In this document: positions 29,768 to 38,114 of the stretch, piece by piece
Layout of the letters: every line of letters begins with the position of its first letter
How positions within the stretch are numbered: the stretch's first letter is position 1
Source of the DNA: Herbaspirillum sp. ASV7
GTDB taxonomy: Bacteria; Pseudomonadota; Gammaproteobacteria; Burkholderiales; Burkholderiaceae_D
Direction of reading: 5' to 3'
Assembly: GCF_016429215.1 (NCBI RefSeq)
Contig: NZ_JAELUH010000022.1
Coordinates: forward strand, 1 to 64,000
DNA length: 64,000 bases
Notes under the pieces: generated by a model
Database searches by the model: none
What the model was told of the DNA's origin: nothing
Seen by the model: only the letters and a program-made list of their open reading frames with translations
Made by a program: the position numbers and the translations under genes

Positions 29768-32341
29768 TTACGGGTTTTCCTGTACGCGCTGGGCGATATG
29801 CGCCAGCGCCTCTTCCACCTGGTCGATCAGGATCAGGCACAGGTCGCCGTGCTGCAGGCTGGCCAGGGCGGTATCGATGGCGAGGAATTCACCATTGATC
29901 TCCTTGACGTCGCTGGTGCGGGTGGCCTTTTCCAGGCCCTGGCGCAACAGGGCGATCACTTCACCATCCTCGCGGCCACGCTGGCACTGGTCTTGGTACA
30001 GCACCACTTCGTCGAAGGCGTCGCCCAGCAGTTCGGTCTGGCGCGTGATGTCAACGTCGCGGCGATCGCCCGCACCGCTGATGACCACCGAACGACGCTT
30101 GGCGGGCATGCTGTCGACGGCCTTGATCAGGGCCTGGATGGCATCGGGATTGTGGCCATAGTCGGCAATCAGGGTGGCACCCTTGTAGTCGAACAGGTTG
30201 AAGCGGCCCGGTGCGGTGCCGCTGTCGCTGATGAAGCTGGCCAGCGCGCCCTTGACCTGCTCCCAGTCCAGGCCCAGGGCCCAGGCCGCACCCACCGAGG
30301 CCATCACGTTCTCGACCTGGAAACCGATGGCGCCGCTGCGCGTCAACGGGATGCCGGCCAGGCTCAGGCGCTGCTCGAAGTTGCCTTGCGCCGCCACGAT
30401 GGCGTCGCCGTCGCGGTAGACGATGCGATGGCCTTGCGCGCGGTGCGTGGCCATGATGGGATGGGTCGGGTCCAGCGCGAAGAAGGTCACCGAGCCGGGG
30501 CAGGAAGAGGCCATCTTGGCGACCATGGGGTCGGCGGCGTTGAGCACGGCCGTGCCGGTCGGCGCGACGTTCTCGACGATGACGCGCTTGACCACGGCCA
30601 GGTCTTCCACGGTGCTGATGTAGGACAGGCCCAGGTGGTCGCCCATGCCGATGTTGGTGACCACGGCCACGGCGCAACGGTCGAAGCCCAGGCCTTCACG
30701 CAGCACGCCGCCACGGGCGGTTTCCAGCACGGCGGCGTCGACATCGGGATGGAACAGCACATTGCGCGCGCTGCGCGGGCCGCTGCAGTCGCCGGTGTCG
30801 GTGCGCTGACCGTCGATGTAGACGCCATCGGTATTGGTCATGCCCACGCGCAGGCCGGTCTTGGCCAGCAGGTGGGTGATCAGGCGCACGGTGGTGGTCT
30901 TGCCGTTGGTGCCGGCTACCGCCACTACGGGGATGCGGCCATCGTCGCCGTCGGCGTACATGGTCGAAATGATGGCTTCGCCGACGTCGCGGCTCTTGCC
31001 GTAGGACGGCGAAAGGTGCATGCGCAGGCCGGGCGCGGCATTGACCTCGACGATGCCGCCGCCTTGCTCTTCCATGGGTTTGTGGACCGAGTTGCAGACC
31101 ACGTCCACGCCGCAGATATCCAGGCCCACCATCTGGGCCGCAGCAATGGCACGGGCGGCCACGTCCGGGTGGACGTCGTCGGTGACATCGGTGGCGGTGC
31201 CGCCGGTGGAGAGGTTGGCATTGTTGCGCAGGACCACACGCACGCCCTGGGCGGGAATGGCCGAGGGGTCCAGGTTCTGGGCGCTCAGCACCGACAGGGC
31301 GATGTCGTCCAGGCGGATCTTGGTCAGGGAGGTCGCATGGCCATCGCCACGCAACGGGTCGGCGTTGACCTGGTCGATCAGCTGAGCGATGGTATGCACG
31401 CCATCGCCGATGACTTGCGGCGGATCGCGACGGGCCGCAGCCACCAGGGTCTTGCCGATGACCAGCAGGCGGAAGTCGTGGCCGGGCAGGTAACGCTCGA
31501 CGATGACTTCATCGCTGATCAGGGCGGCGTTGTTGAAGGCGCGGGTGATCTGTTCCGGGGTGCTGACGTTGACGGCCACGCCCTTGCCCTGGTTGCCGTC
31601 GAGCGGCTTGATGACCACGGCCGAACCGATTTCCTCGGCGGCCTTGAGGGCATCTTCCACCGTCTCGACCACGCGGCCGTTGGGCACCGGCACGCCGGCT
31701 GCGTGCAGCAGCATCTTGGTGAGGTCCTTGTCCTGGGCGATCGACTCGGCAATCGCACTGGTGTGGCTGGTCTCGGCGGCCTGGATGCGCTTCTGGCGGC
31801 TGCCCCAGCCGAACTGGACCATGCTGCCCTGGGTCAGGCGGCGGAACGGGATGCCACGCTTGACGGCGGCATTGACGATGGAGGCCGTGGAGGGCCCCAG
31901 CCGAACGTCTTCATCCAGCTCGCGGATGCGCGCCAGCGCGGCGGTCAGGTCGAAGGGGGTGTCGGCCTGCGCGGCCAGGCACAGTTCCAGCGCCAGGTCG
32001 AAGGCCAGGCGGCCGACTTCTTCTTCGCTGTATTCCACCACCACCTGGTAGATGCCGGTATCGACGGTGGAGACCGTGCGGCTGAAGGTGACCGGGCAAC
32101 CGGCCTGCGATTGCAGGGCCAGGGCGGCGGCGGCCAGTGCATGCGCCATCGAGACGACCTGCTTGCCGCCATCGGGTTCGAGGAAGCCGATCTGCGGGAA
32201 ACGGGCGCGCAGGCGCACCTCGAAACCGGGCATGTCAGCGACCACCCGTTCCGCCTCAGGGCAGGAAACGATGGCTTCGATGGCAGTGTGTCTGCTCCAG
32301 AGATTGGGGCCGCGCAGGGCGCGAATGCGGGATACGTCCAT
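29768..32341 (-). CDS. cphA: Cyanophycin synthetase, full length (CphA1 type)
   Basis: The 857-residue enzyme polymerises aspartate and arginine into the nitrogen-storage polymer cyanophycin. It has an N-terminal domain (about 1-160), an ATP-grasp domain (about 195-460, VVIKPLDGNQGKGVAVN with Lys245) that adds Asp, and a Mur-ligase-like domain with P-loop GTNGKTT (477-483) that adds Arg. A Mur C-terminal lobe (about 705-857) contains DYGHNPDAIQALI and SGAGDRRD. The ATG at 32341 (MDVSRIRALRGPNLW) is better than the TTG at 32347. It lies 67 bp downstream of the second synthetase gene, so both are probably on one transcript. Confidence 0.95.
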   Translation of the reverse strand: MDVSRIRALRGPNLWSRHTAIEAIVSCPEAERVVADMPGFEVRLRARFPQIGFLEPDGGKQVVSMAHALAAAALALQSQAGCPVTFSRTVSTVDTGIYQVVVEYSEEEVGRLAFDLALELCLAAQADTPFDLTAALARIRELDEDVRLGPSTASIVNAAVKRGIPFRRLTQGSMVQFGWGSRQKRIQAAETSHTSAIAESIAQDKDLTKMLLHAAGVPVPNGRVVETVEDALKAAEEIGSAVVIKPLDGNQGKGVAVNVSTPEQITRAFNNAALISDEVIVERYLPGHDFRLLVIGKTLVAAARRDPPQVIGDGVHTIAQLIDQVNADPLRGDGHATSLTKIRLDDIALSVLSAQNLDPSAIPAQGVRVVLRNNANLSTGGTATDVTDDVHPDVAARAIAAAQMVGLDICGVDVVCNSVHKPMEEQGGGIVEVNAAPGLRMHLSPSYGKSRDVGEAIISTMYADGDDGRIPVVAVAGTNGKTTTVRLITHLLAKTGLRVGMTNTDGVYIDGQRTDTGDCSGPRSARNVLFHPDVDAAVLETARGGVLREGLGFDRCAVAVVTNIGMGDHLGLSYISTVEDLAVVKRVIVENVAPTGTAVLNAADPMVAKMASSCPGSVTFFALDPTHPIMATHRAQGHRIVYRDGDAIVAAQGNFEQRLSLAGIPLTRSGAIGFQVENVMASVGAAWALGLDWEQVKGALASFISDSGTAPGRFNLFDYKGATLIADYGHNPDAIQALIKAVDSMPAKRRSVVISGAGDRRDVDITRQTELLGDAFDEVVLYQDQCQRGREDGEVIALLRQGLEKATRTSDVKEINGEFLAIDTALASLQHGDLCLILIDQVEEALAHIAQRVQENP

Positions 32342-32408
32342 GGACAAGTTTTCCTGAGTGTCTCTTGATCTTGAATCTGTTTGCGTGGTCTGCTGCCTGG
32401 CTGACGGG

Positions 32409-34607
32409 TCAGGCGGCCTGGCTCTTGAACTTCAGGCCTTGCTGCTCGGCCTGCTCGGTACCGAAGAGTTCGATGCCGGCACGGATCACCTCCGGCGAGA
32501 TGCCCAGCGCCCAGGCTGCGCCCACGGCGGCCAGCACGTTCTCGACCTGATAGGCGACGGCGCCGTTCTCGGTCAGGGGGATGGCGTCCACCGAACTGAC
32601 CTTCAGTCGGCGTTCGCCATCGGCCTGGATCAGGTCGCCATCGCGCAGGAACACGGCACGACCGCCTTGCTTGAGGTGGGCGGTCAGCAGCGCCGAGTCC
32701 GGATCGGTGCCGAAGAAGATGACTTCGCCATCACACAGCTGGGCCATGTCGGCCACCAGCGGGTCGTCGGCATTGAGCACGGCCGCACCTTCAGGCAGCA
32801 CCACGTCGACCTGGGTGCGCTTGACCTTGGTGGCGATCTGCTCGGCGTTCTCGATGTAGTACTCGGGCAGGCTGTCGTTGGGGTCGATATTGGCGACCAC
32901 GCCGACCAGGCAGCGGTCGTAGGCCAGGCCTTCGGAGAGGATGGAGGCGCTGCCGTTCTCGAAGACGGCGGCTTCCACGGCGCGGTTGAGCAACACGCGG
33001 TGGGCGGCATCCCAGTTGGCGCGGTTGCCGCGCTCGATCTGGCGTTCGCCGAAATACAGGCCTTCGCCGCAGGCCAGGCCCACATGCTTGCCCGAGAGGT
33101 GGATGATGCGCGCCACCAGGCGCGCGATGGTGGTCTTGCCGTGGGTGCCGGTGACGCCGACGACCGGGATGCGGCCGTTTTCTTCCGGGCCGAACAGGTT
33201 GTCGACGATGGCCTCGCCCACCGGACGCGGCTTGCCGTCGGAGGGCTTGAGGTGCATCAGCAGGCCCGGGCCGGCATTGACTTCGACGATGGCGCCGCCC
33301 TGGTCAGCCAGCGGGCGGGAGATATCCTCGGCCACGATGTCCACGCCGGCGATGTCCAGGCCGACGATGCGCGCGGCCAGCGAGGCAGCGGCGGCCACGC
33401 TGGGGTGGACCAGGTCGGTGATGTCGGAGGAGACGTTGCCGTTGCGCAGCAGCAGGATGCGGCGGCCGGCCGCGGGCACCGATTCGGTGCTCAGGTTCTG
33501 GCGCTGCAGTTCGAGGGCGGCGGCCGGTTCGCGGTCCAGCAGCACCGGGTCCAGCAGGTGTTCTTCCAGCAGGCCGCGACGCGGATCGCGGTTCAGTTCG
33601 TCCAGCAGGTCCTGGACGGTGGACTTGCCATCGCCGACGATGAAGATGGGTTCGCCACGAGCGGCTGCGGCCAGCTTGCCACCGACGATCAGCAGTCGGT
33701 GCTCCAGGCCGCGCACGAAACGCTCGACCAGCACGCCACTGCCTTCTTCCAGGGCGACCTTGTAGGCGGTCTCGATTTCTTCCTGGGTATTGAGGTCGAT
33801 GAACACGCCCCGGCCATGGTTGGCGTCGCAGGGCTTGACCACCACCGGCAGGCCGATGTCCTGAGCGGCTTCCCAGGCGTCTGCGGGGCTGTCCACCAGG
33901 CGGCCTTCGGGCACCGGCACGCCACAGGTTTCCAGCAGCGACTTGGTCAGGTCCTTGTCGCGCGAGATGCCCTCGGCGATGGCGCTGGTCTGGTCGGACT
34001 CGGCGGTCCAGATGCGGCGCGACTTGCAGCCGTGGCCGAGTTGCACCAGGTTGCCCTCGGAGAGGCGGATGGTGGGGATGCGGCGCTCATCGGCGGCGTC
34101 CACGATGCAGGCGGTGCTGGGACCCAGGCAGAGGCGGTCGACCATGCGGCGCAGCTTGGTCAGGGTGGCGTCCAGATCATAGGGGCGGTCCTCGATGGCG
34201 GCCATCACCAGGTCGCGGGCGGCATGCAGCGCCGCGCGGGTGACCGTCTCATGACGGGCGCGTACCACCACCTTGTAGACGCCGCGCACATTGGTCTCGC
34301 GCGCCTTGTCGAAGCCGCCGGGCAGGCCGGCCAGGTTCTGCAGTTCCAGCGTCACGTGTTCCAGGATATGGCCCGGCCAGGTGCCTTCTTCCAGGCGACG
34401 CACGAAGCCGCCACGCACTTCATAGCTGCAGCGGTGTTCGATCAGGGTTGGGAGCCAGGTGGTCAGGCGTTCGGTAAAGCCGGGGATGGTATTGGAGGGA
34501 AAATCCTCCAGTTCGCCGATGTCGATCCACACTTCCAGGGCAGAACGGTAGGTCCAGATGTTCGGACCCTTCAAGGGCAGGAAACGGAGGAATTCGATGT
34601 TTTTCAT
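32409..34607 (-). CDS. cphA2: Second cyanophycin synthetase lacking the Mur C-terminal lobe (CphA2 / CphA' type)
   Basis: The 732-residue paralogue shares the N-terminal domain, the ATP-grasp domain (VVVKPCDANHGRGVFID, about 255-271) and the Mur-type P-loop GTHGKTT (487-493) with the neighbouring enzyme. It stops shortly after QVENVLAAVGAAWALG, so the roughly 140-residue C-terminal lobe of the Mur ligase module is absent. There is no sign of a frameshift: the reading frame ends cleanly and the downstream DNA is a short spacer. Cyanobacterial CphA2 enzymes show a similar C-terminal loss and re-polymerise beta-Asp-Arg dipeptides. Whether this protein does the same is an inference. It is the promoter-proximal gene of the pair. 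Confidence 0.88.
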   Translation of the reverse strand: MKNIEFLRFLPLKGPNIWTYRSALEVWIDIGELEDFPSNTIPGFTERLTTWLPTLIEHRCSYEVRGGFVRRLEEGTWPGHILEHVTLELQNLAGLPGGFDKARETNVRGVYKVVVRARHETVTRAALHAARDLVMAAIEDRPYDLDATLTKLRRMVDRLCLGPSTACIVDAADERRIPTIRLSEGNLVQLGHGCKSRRIWTAESDQTSAIAEGISRDKDLTKSLLETCGVPVPEGRLVDSPADAWEAAQDIGLPVVVKPCDANHGRGVFIDLNTQEEIETAYKVALEEGSGVLVERFVRGLEHRLLIVGGKLAAAARGEPIFIVGDGKSTVQDLLDELNRDPRRGLLEEHLLDPVLLDREPAAALELQRQNLSTESVPAAGRRILLLRNGNVSSDITDLVHPSVAAAASLAARIVGLDIAGVDIVAEDISRPLADQGGAIVEVNAGPGLLMHLKPSDGKPRPVGEAIVDNLFGPEENGRIPVVGVTGTHGKTTIARLVARIIHLSGKHVGLACGEGLYFGERQIERGNRANWDAAHRVLLNRAVEAAVFENGSASILSEGLAYDRCLVGVVANIDPNDSLPEYYIENAEQIATKVKRTQVDVVLPEGAAVLNADDPLVADMAQLCDGEVIFFGTDPDSALLTAHLKQGGRAVFLRDGDLIQADGERRLKVSSVDAIPLTENGAVAYQVENVLAAVGAAWALGISPEVIRAGIELFGTEQAEQQGLKFKSQAA

Positions 34608-35209
34608 GTGAGGTGGTGTGCCGCGTGTTGTACCGAATGAATATCCAGGGTGCCAGACCGCTTGTTGTCGGTTCTCAGTATTGTCGCCAGGCTGATGCTG
34701 CTGCGGCCCTCAGGCCGGTCAGCGCCCTGTCAGAATAGCGCATGGTTCACTAACGCGCAGGATGACGTTTGGTTTACTGGAAGTGACCGATAGTGACAGA
34801 TGGCAATCAGAAAATTGCCAAAAGGAAATCAATTGCCATGCCCCGCTTCGAAAATCGGATCGATGCTGGTGGTGAAGGCGGCGCAGGTCATTGGAATTGT
34901 TATCTGAGAGGATGGATGTGAACGATATTGTCGCAGACTGTTCCATCCTCGTGGCAGCTATTGCGCAAAAAACGCCGTGGCCGGGCCGCGTACAGCGCAG
35001 CTGGCACGATATGGCTTTTCGCAAGAGATGGGAAACTGCCGCCATCCTGCGGCGCAGGTACACCGTTTGCGCGGCTCCCGCGTTATCGGGTGAAGCAGTC
35101 GCTGCGCTATAATCGCGCGCTGCCCGCCCCGGCAAACAGGTCCGCCGAGACCTGATCATCGATAACAAAATAGCCACTCCGCTCACATCGGGCTCAACCT
35201 TGCCGTTAC
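34608..35209. promoter_or_regulatory. 602-bp divergent control region of the cyanophycin locus
   Basis: No convincing gene lies here. It contains a 10-bp tandem repeat, AGTGACCGAT/AGTGACAGAT (34782-34801). It also contains TGGCAAT (34801-34807), six bases, ATTGCCA (34814-34820), and a further ATTGCCA (34832-34838), a likely operator. TTATCG (35083-35088) with TATAAT (35107-35112), 18 bp apart, is a candidate promoter for the exporter gene. Base composition between about 34755 and 34930 is clearly more AT-rich than the surroundings. Short ORFs at 34891-35112 (+) and 34719-35186 (-) lack ribosome sites and family features. Confidence 0.5.
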
Positions 35210-37486
35210 ATGACTACTGACTCAATTGCTTCCGCGACCGCCAGCCTGCCCGAGCGCTGGCGAACGGAAATCGCCGCCCGCCTGGCCGCCAATGAAACCG
35301 TGGTGGCCTGGCTGGAGCTGGATCTCGATGCCCAACTGCATTTCAAGCGCTCGCTGGTGGTGGCAACCGACCAGCGCTTGCTCAGCCATACCCCTGATGG
35401 TCACGTTTGGCAGGAGTGGGCCTATCGTGCCGACCTGCAGCTCAAGCATCATGACCACGCCGGCGTGGGCAGCCTGGAGCTGTGCGATGGCGCGGGCCGC
35501 CTGGGTGCCTGGCGCTATACCCTGGCCCAGAATCCGCAGGCGCTGCGCCTGATCAAGCTGTTCGAGCAGCAGCGCGACCTGCTGGCCTCGGGCGTGCAGG
35601 CCGAGGAGGAGGGCGATGTCTGCCCGACCTGCAAGGCGGTACTGCCGGAAGGCCAGGAAACCTGTGCCATCTGTCCCGAAGCCAAGGAGGCGCCGCCATC
35701 GACCTGGGCGCTATTCCGCCTGTCGCGCTTTGCCAAACCCTACAAGGGCTCGCTGCTGCTGGGCTTCCTGCTGACGCTGGCGTCCACCGCCGCCACGCTG
35801 GTGCCGCCCTACATGACCATGCCGCTGATGGACAATGTGCTGATCCCGTTCCAGAACGGCACCCCCATCGACGTCCACCTGGCCACGCTCTACCTGTCGG
35901 GCCTGCTGGGTGCGGCGCTGCTGGCCTGGGGCCTGGGCTGGGCGCGCACCTATATCCTGGCACTGGTGTCCGAGCGCATCGGCGCCGACCTGCGCACCAC
36001 CACCTATTCGCACCTGTTGCGGCTGTCGCAGGAGTATTTCGGCGGCAAGCGCACCGGCGACCTGATGGCGCGCATCGGCTCCGAGACCGACCGTATCTGC
36101 GTGTTCCTGTCGCTGCACCTGCTGGACTTCGCCATCGATGTGCTGATGATCATCATGACGGCGGCCATCCTGATCTCCATCAATCCCTGGCTGGCGCTGG
36201 TGACCCTGTTGCCGCTGCCTTTCATCGCCTGGATGATCCATGTGGTGCGTGATCGCCTGCGCCATGGCTTCGAGAAGATCGACCGCATCTGGTCGGAGGT
36301 GACCAACGTGCTGGCCGATACCATCCCCGGCATCCGCGTGGTCAAGGCCTTCGCCCAGGAAAAGCGCGAAGTGGCGCGTTTTCGCGAGGCCAACCGGCAT
36401 AACCTGATGGTCAATGACCGGGTCAACAAGATCTGGTCGCTGTTTACGCCGACGGTCACCTTCCTGACCGAGGTCGGCCTGCTGGTGGTGTGGGTGTTCG
36501 GTATCTGGCAGGTCTCCAGCAACCAGATCACGGTGGGTGTGCTGACGGCCTTCCTGGCCTATATCAGCCGTTTCTACACCCGTCTGGACTCGATGAGCCG
36601 CATCGTCTCGGTGACGCAGAAGGCCGCCGCCGGTGCCAAGCGCATCTTCGACATCCTGGACCATGTCTCCAGCGTGCCCGAGCCGGCCAACCCGGTCCAC
36701 CTGGAGAAGGTGGAGGGCGCCATCGAAGTGCGCAACATCGGCTTCCGCTACGGCAACCGCGCGGTGATCCGCAACATGAGCCTGTCCATCGCCCCGGGTG
36801 AGATGATCGGCCTGGTCGGCCACAGCGGTTCGGGCAAGTCCACCATGGTGAACCTGATCTGCCGCTTCTACGACGTCTCCGAAGGGGCGATCCGCATCGA
36901 TGGCGTGGATATCCGTTCGCTGCCGATTTCCGAATACCGCCGCAACATCGGCCTGGTGCTGCAGGAACCTTTCCTGTTCTTCGGCACGATTGCCGAGAAC
37001 ATCGCCTACGGCAAGCCGGAAGCCACGCGCGGGGAAATCATCGCCGCCGCCCGTGCCGCTCATGCCCACGAATTCATCCTGCGCCTGCCGCAGGGTTACG
37101 ACTCGCTGGTGGGCGAGCGCGGCCAGGCGCTCTCCGGCGGTGAGCGCCAGCGTATCTCGATTGCGCGTGCGCTGCTGATCGACCCGCGCATCCTGATCAT
37201 GGATGAGGCCACGTCCTCGGTCGATACCACCACCGAGAAGGAAATCCAGAAGGCGCTGGACAACCTGGTCCAAGGGCGTACCACGATTGCCATCGCCCAC
37301 CGCCTGTCCACGCTGCGCAAGGCCGACCGGCTGGTGGTGCTGGATCGCGGCCAGGTGGTCGAGGTCGGCAACCATGAGGAATTGATGGCCCGCGAAGGGC
37401 ATTACTACAAGCTCTACCAGGCCCAGGCGCGCCATCCCGATGGCGAGGCCGAGGTGTCGGTGAGCGAAGAAGAGAAGGGCGAATGA
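35210..37486 (+). CDS. Cyanophycin-locus ABC exporter with N-terminal PH-like segment and zinc ribbon
   Basis: The 758-residue half-transporter has permease and ATPase fused. An N-terminal soluble part (about 1-130) contains SLVVATDQRLLSHTPDG, like bacterial PH-type domains. It is followed by a four-cysteine ribbon (Cys138, Cys141, Cys152, Cys155). Six membrane helices span about 175-470. The ATPase has Walker A GHSGSGKST (537-545), signature LSGGERQRISIARALL, Walker B ILIMDEATSSVD and H-loop AIAHRLST, so it should be an active exporter, probably a homodimer. Its ATGA overlap with the DUF1854 gene couples their translation. The substrate is unknown. From memory, annotation pipelines call this family cyanophycin-associated. 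Confidence 0.8.
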   Translation: MTTDSIASATASLPERWRTEIAARLAANETVVAWLELDLDAQLHFKRSLVVATDQRLLSHTPDGHVWQEWAYRADLQLKHHDHAGVGSLELCDGAGRLGAWRYTLAQNPQALRLIKLFEQQRDLLASGVQAEEEGDVCPTCKAVLPEGQETCAICPEAKEAPPSTWALFRLSRFAKPYKGSLLLGFLLTLASTAATLVPPYMTMPLMDNVLIPFQNGTPIDVHLATLYLSGLLGAALLAWGLGWARTYILALVSERIGADLRTTTYSHLLRLSQEYFGGKRTGDLMARIGSETDRICVFLSLHLLDFAIDVLMIIMTAAILISINPWLALVTLLPLPFIAWMIHVVRDRLRHGFEKIDRIWSEVTNVLADTIPGIRVVKAFAQEKREVARFREANRHNLMVNDRVNKIWSLFTPTVTFLTEVGLLVVWVFGIWQVSSNQITVGVLTAFLAYISRFYTRLDSMSRIVSVTQKAAAGAKRIFDILDHVSSVPEPANPVHLEKVEGAIEVRNIGFRYGNRAVIRNMSLSIAPGEMIGLVGHSGSGKSTMVNLICRFYDVSEGAIRIDGVDIRSLPISEYRRNIGLVLQEPFLFFGTIAENIAYGKPEATRGEIIAAARAAHAHEFILRLPQGYDSLVGERGQALSGGERQRISIARALLIDPRILIMDEATSSVDTTTEKEIQKALDNLVQGRTTIAIAHRLSTLRKADRLVVLDRGQVVEVGNHEELMAREGHYYKLYQAQARHPDGEAEVSVSEEEKGE

Positions 37487-37974
37487 GCATGACCACATCC
37501 ACTACTGCCCAGCCGTCCTTCGGCCTGCAACGCAACAGCTTCGGCCGCCTGGTGCTGGTCGATGCCGATGGCGTGGCGCACGAGAACGTGGTCCCGGTGC
37601 GCGCCTTTCCCATCACCTCACCCGATCACGGCCTGTCGCTGGTGAGCAGCGACGGCCATGAACTGGCCTGGATCGATACCCTGGACCAGGTCGACGCCAC
37701 CACGCGCCGCATGATCGAGGAAGAGCTGGCCAGCCGCGAGTTCATGCCCGAGATCCAGCGCATCGTCAGTGTTTCCACCTTCGCCACGCCCAGCGACTGG
37801 ACGGTGCAGACCACGCGCGGCACCACCACCTTCACGCTCAAGGGGGAGGAAGATATCCGCCGCCTGGCCGCGCCGGCGCTGCTCATCGCCGACAGCCACG
37901 GCATCCAGTTCCTGATCCGCGACCAGAAGGCGCTGGACAAGCATAGCCGCAAGATCCTGGATCGTTTCCTCTGA
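37483..37974 (+). CDS. DUF1854 family protein of the cyanophycin locus
   Basis: The 163-residue protein has no signal peptide or membrane segment. It contains RNSFGRLVLVDADG (about 14-27) and VVPVRAFPITSPDHGLSLVSSDGHELAWI, then EELASREFMPEIQRIVSVS and WTVQTTRGTTTFTLKGEEDIRRL, features of DUF1854. The beta-rich first half and the phrase about a DG turn loosely echo the soluble N terminus of the neighbouring transporter, which could mean related folds; that is speculative. It starts inside the transporter stop codon (ATGA), and a very strong terminator follows. No biochemical function is known to me. Confidence 0.75.
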   Translation: MSMTTSTTAQPSFGLQRNSFGRLVLVDADGVAHENVVPVRAFPITSPDHGLSLVSSDGHELAWIDTLDQVDATTRRMIEEELASREFMPEIQRIVSVSTFATPSDWTVQTTRGTTTFTLKGEEDIRRLAAPALLIADSHGIQFLIRDQKALDKHSRKILDRFL

Positions 37975-38058
37975 TCATCTCCCCACCGTTCGTCCTGAGT
38001 GGGGCCGCAAGGCCCGTATCGAAGGCGCTACGCAGGTCGAATGGATCGACTATCCGAA

Positions 38059-38100
38059 AAAAGAACGGCCCCGATTGATCATCATCGGGGCCGTTCTTTT
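38059..38100. terminator. Strong bidirectional terminator after the DUF1854 gene
   Basis: A perfect 17-bp stem runs from 38059-38075 to 38084-38100, with core AAGAACGGCCCCGAT and an 8-nt loop. It is flanked by an A-run and a T-run, so it can act on both strands, ending the exporter-DUF1854 transcript and the opposing pseudouridine synthase gene. Confidence 0.9.
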
Positions 38101-38114
38101 GAATGCGGTGGGGC

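Noticed and set aside
29798-32368. 856-codon plus-strand frame opposite cphA
   Set aside because: It is an antisense shadow rich in His, Asp and Gly. The cphA frame on the minus strand has full catalytic motifs.
32409-34607. cphA2 as a frameshifted or truncated pseudogene
   Set aside because: The frame is intact with all N-terminal, ATP-grasp and P-loop motifs. The missing lobe matches a known CphA2-like architecture, and no remnant of the lobe was seen in the 67-bp spacer to cphA.
29768-34607. MurC/D/E/F-type peptidoglycan ligases instead of cyanophycin synthetases
   Set aside because: Both proteins have an ATP-grasp domain fused ahead of the Mur-type P-loop, which Mur ligases lack.
34891-35112. 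Possible 73-codon plus-strand gene before the exporter
   Set aside because: It ends on the TATAAT box, lacks a ribosome site and has no family resemblance.
34719-35186. Possible 155-codon minus-strand gene in the cyanophycin control region
   Set aside because: There is no ribosome site, signal or domain, and the frame crosses the candidate promoter and operator repeats.
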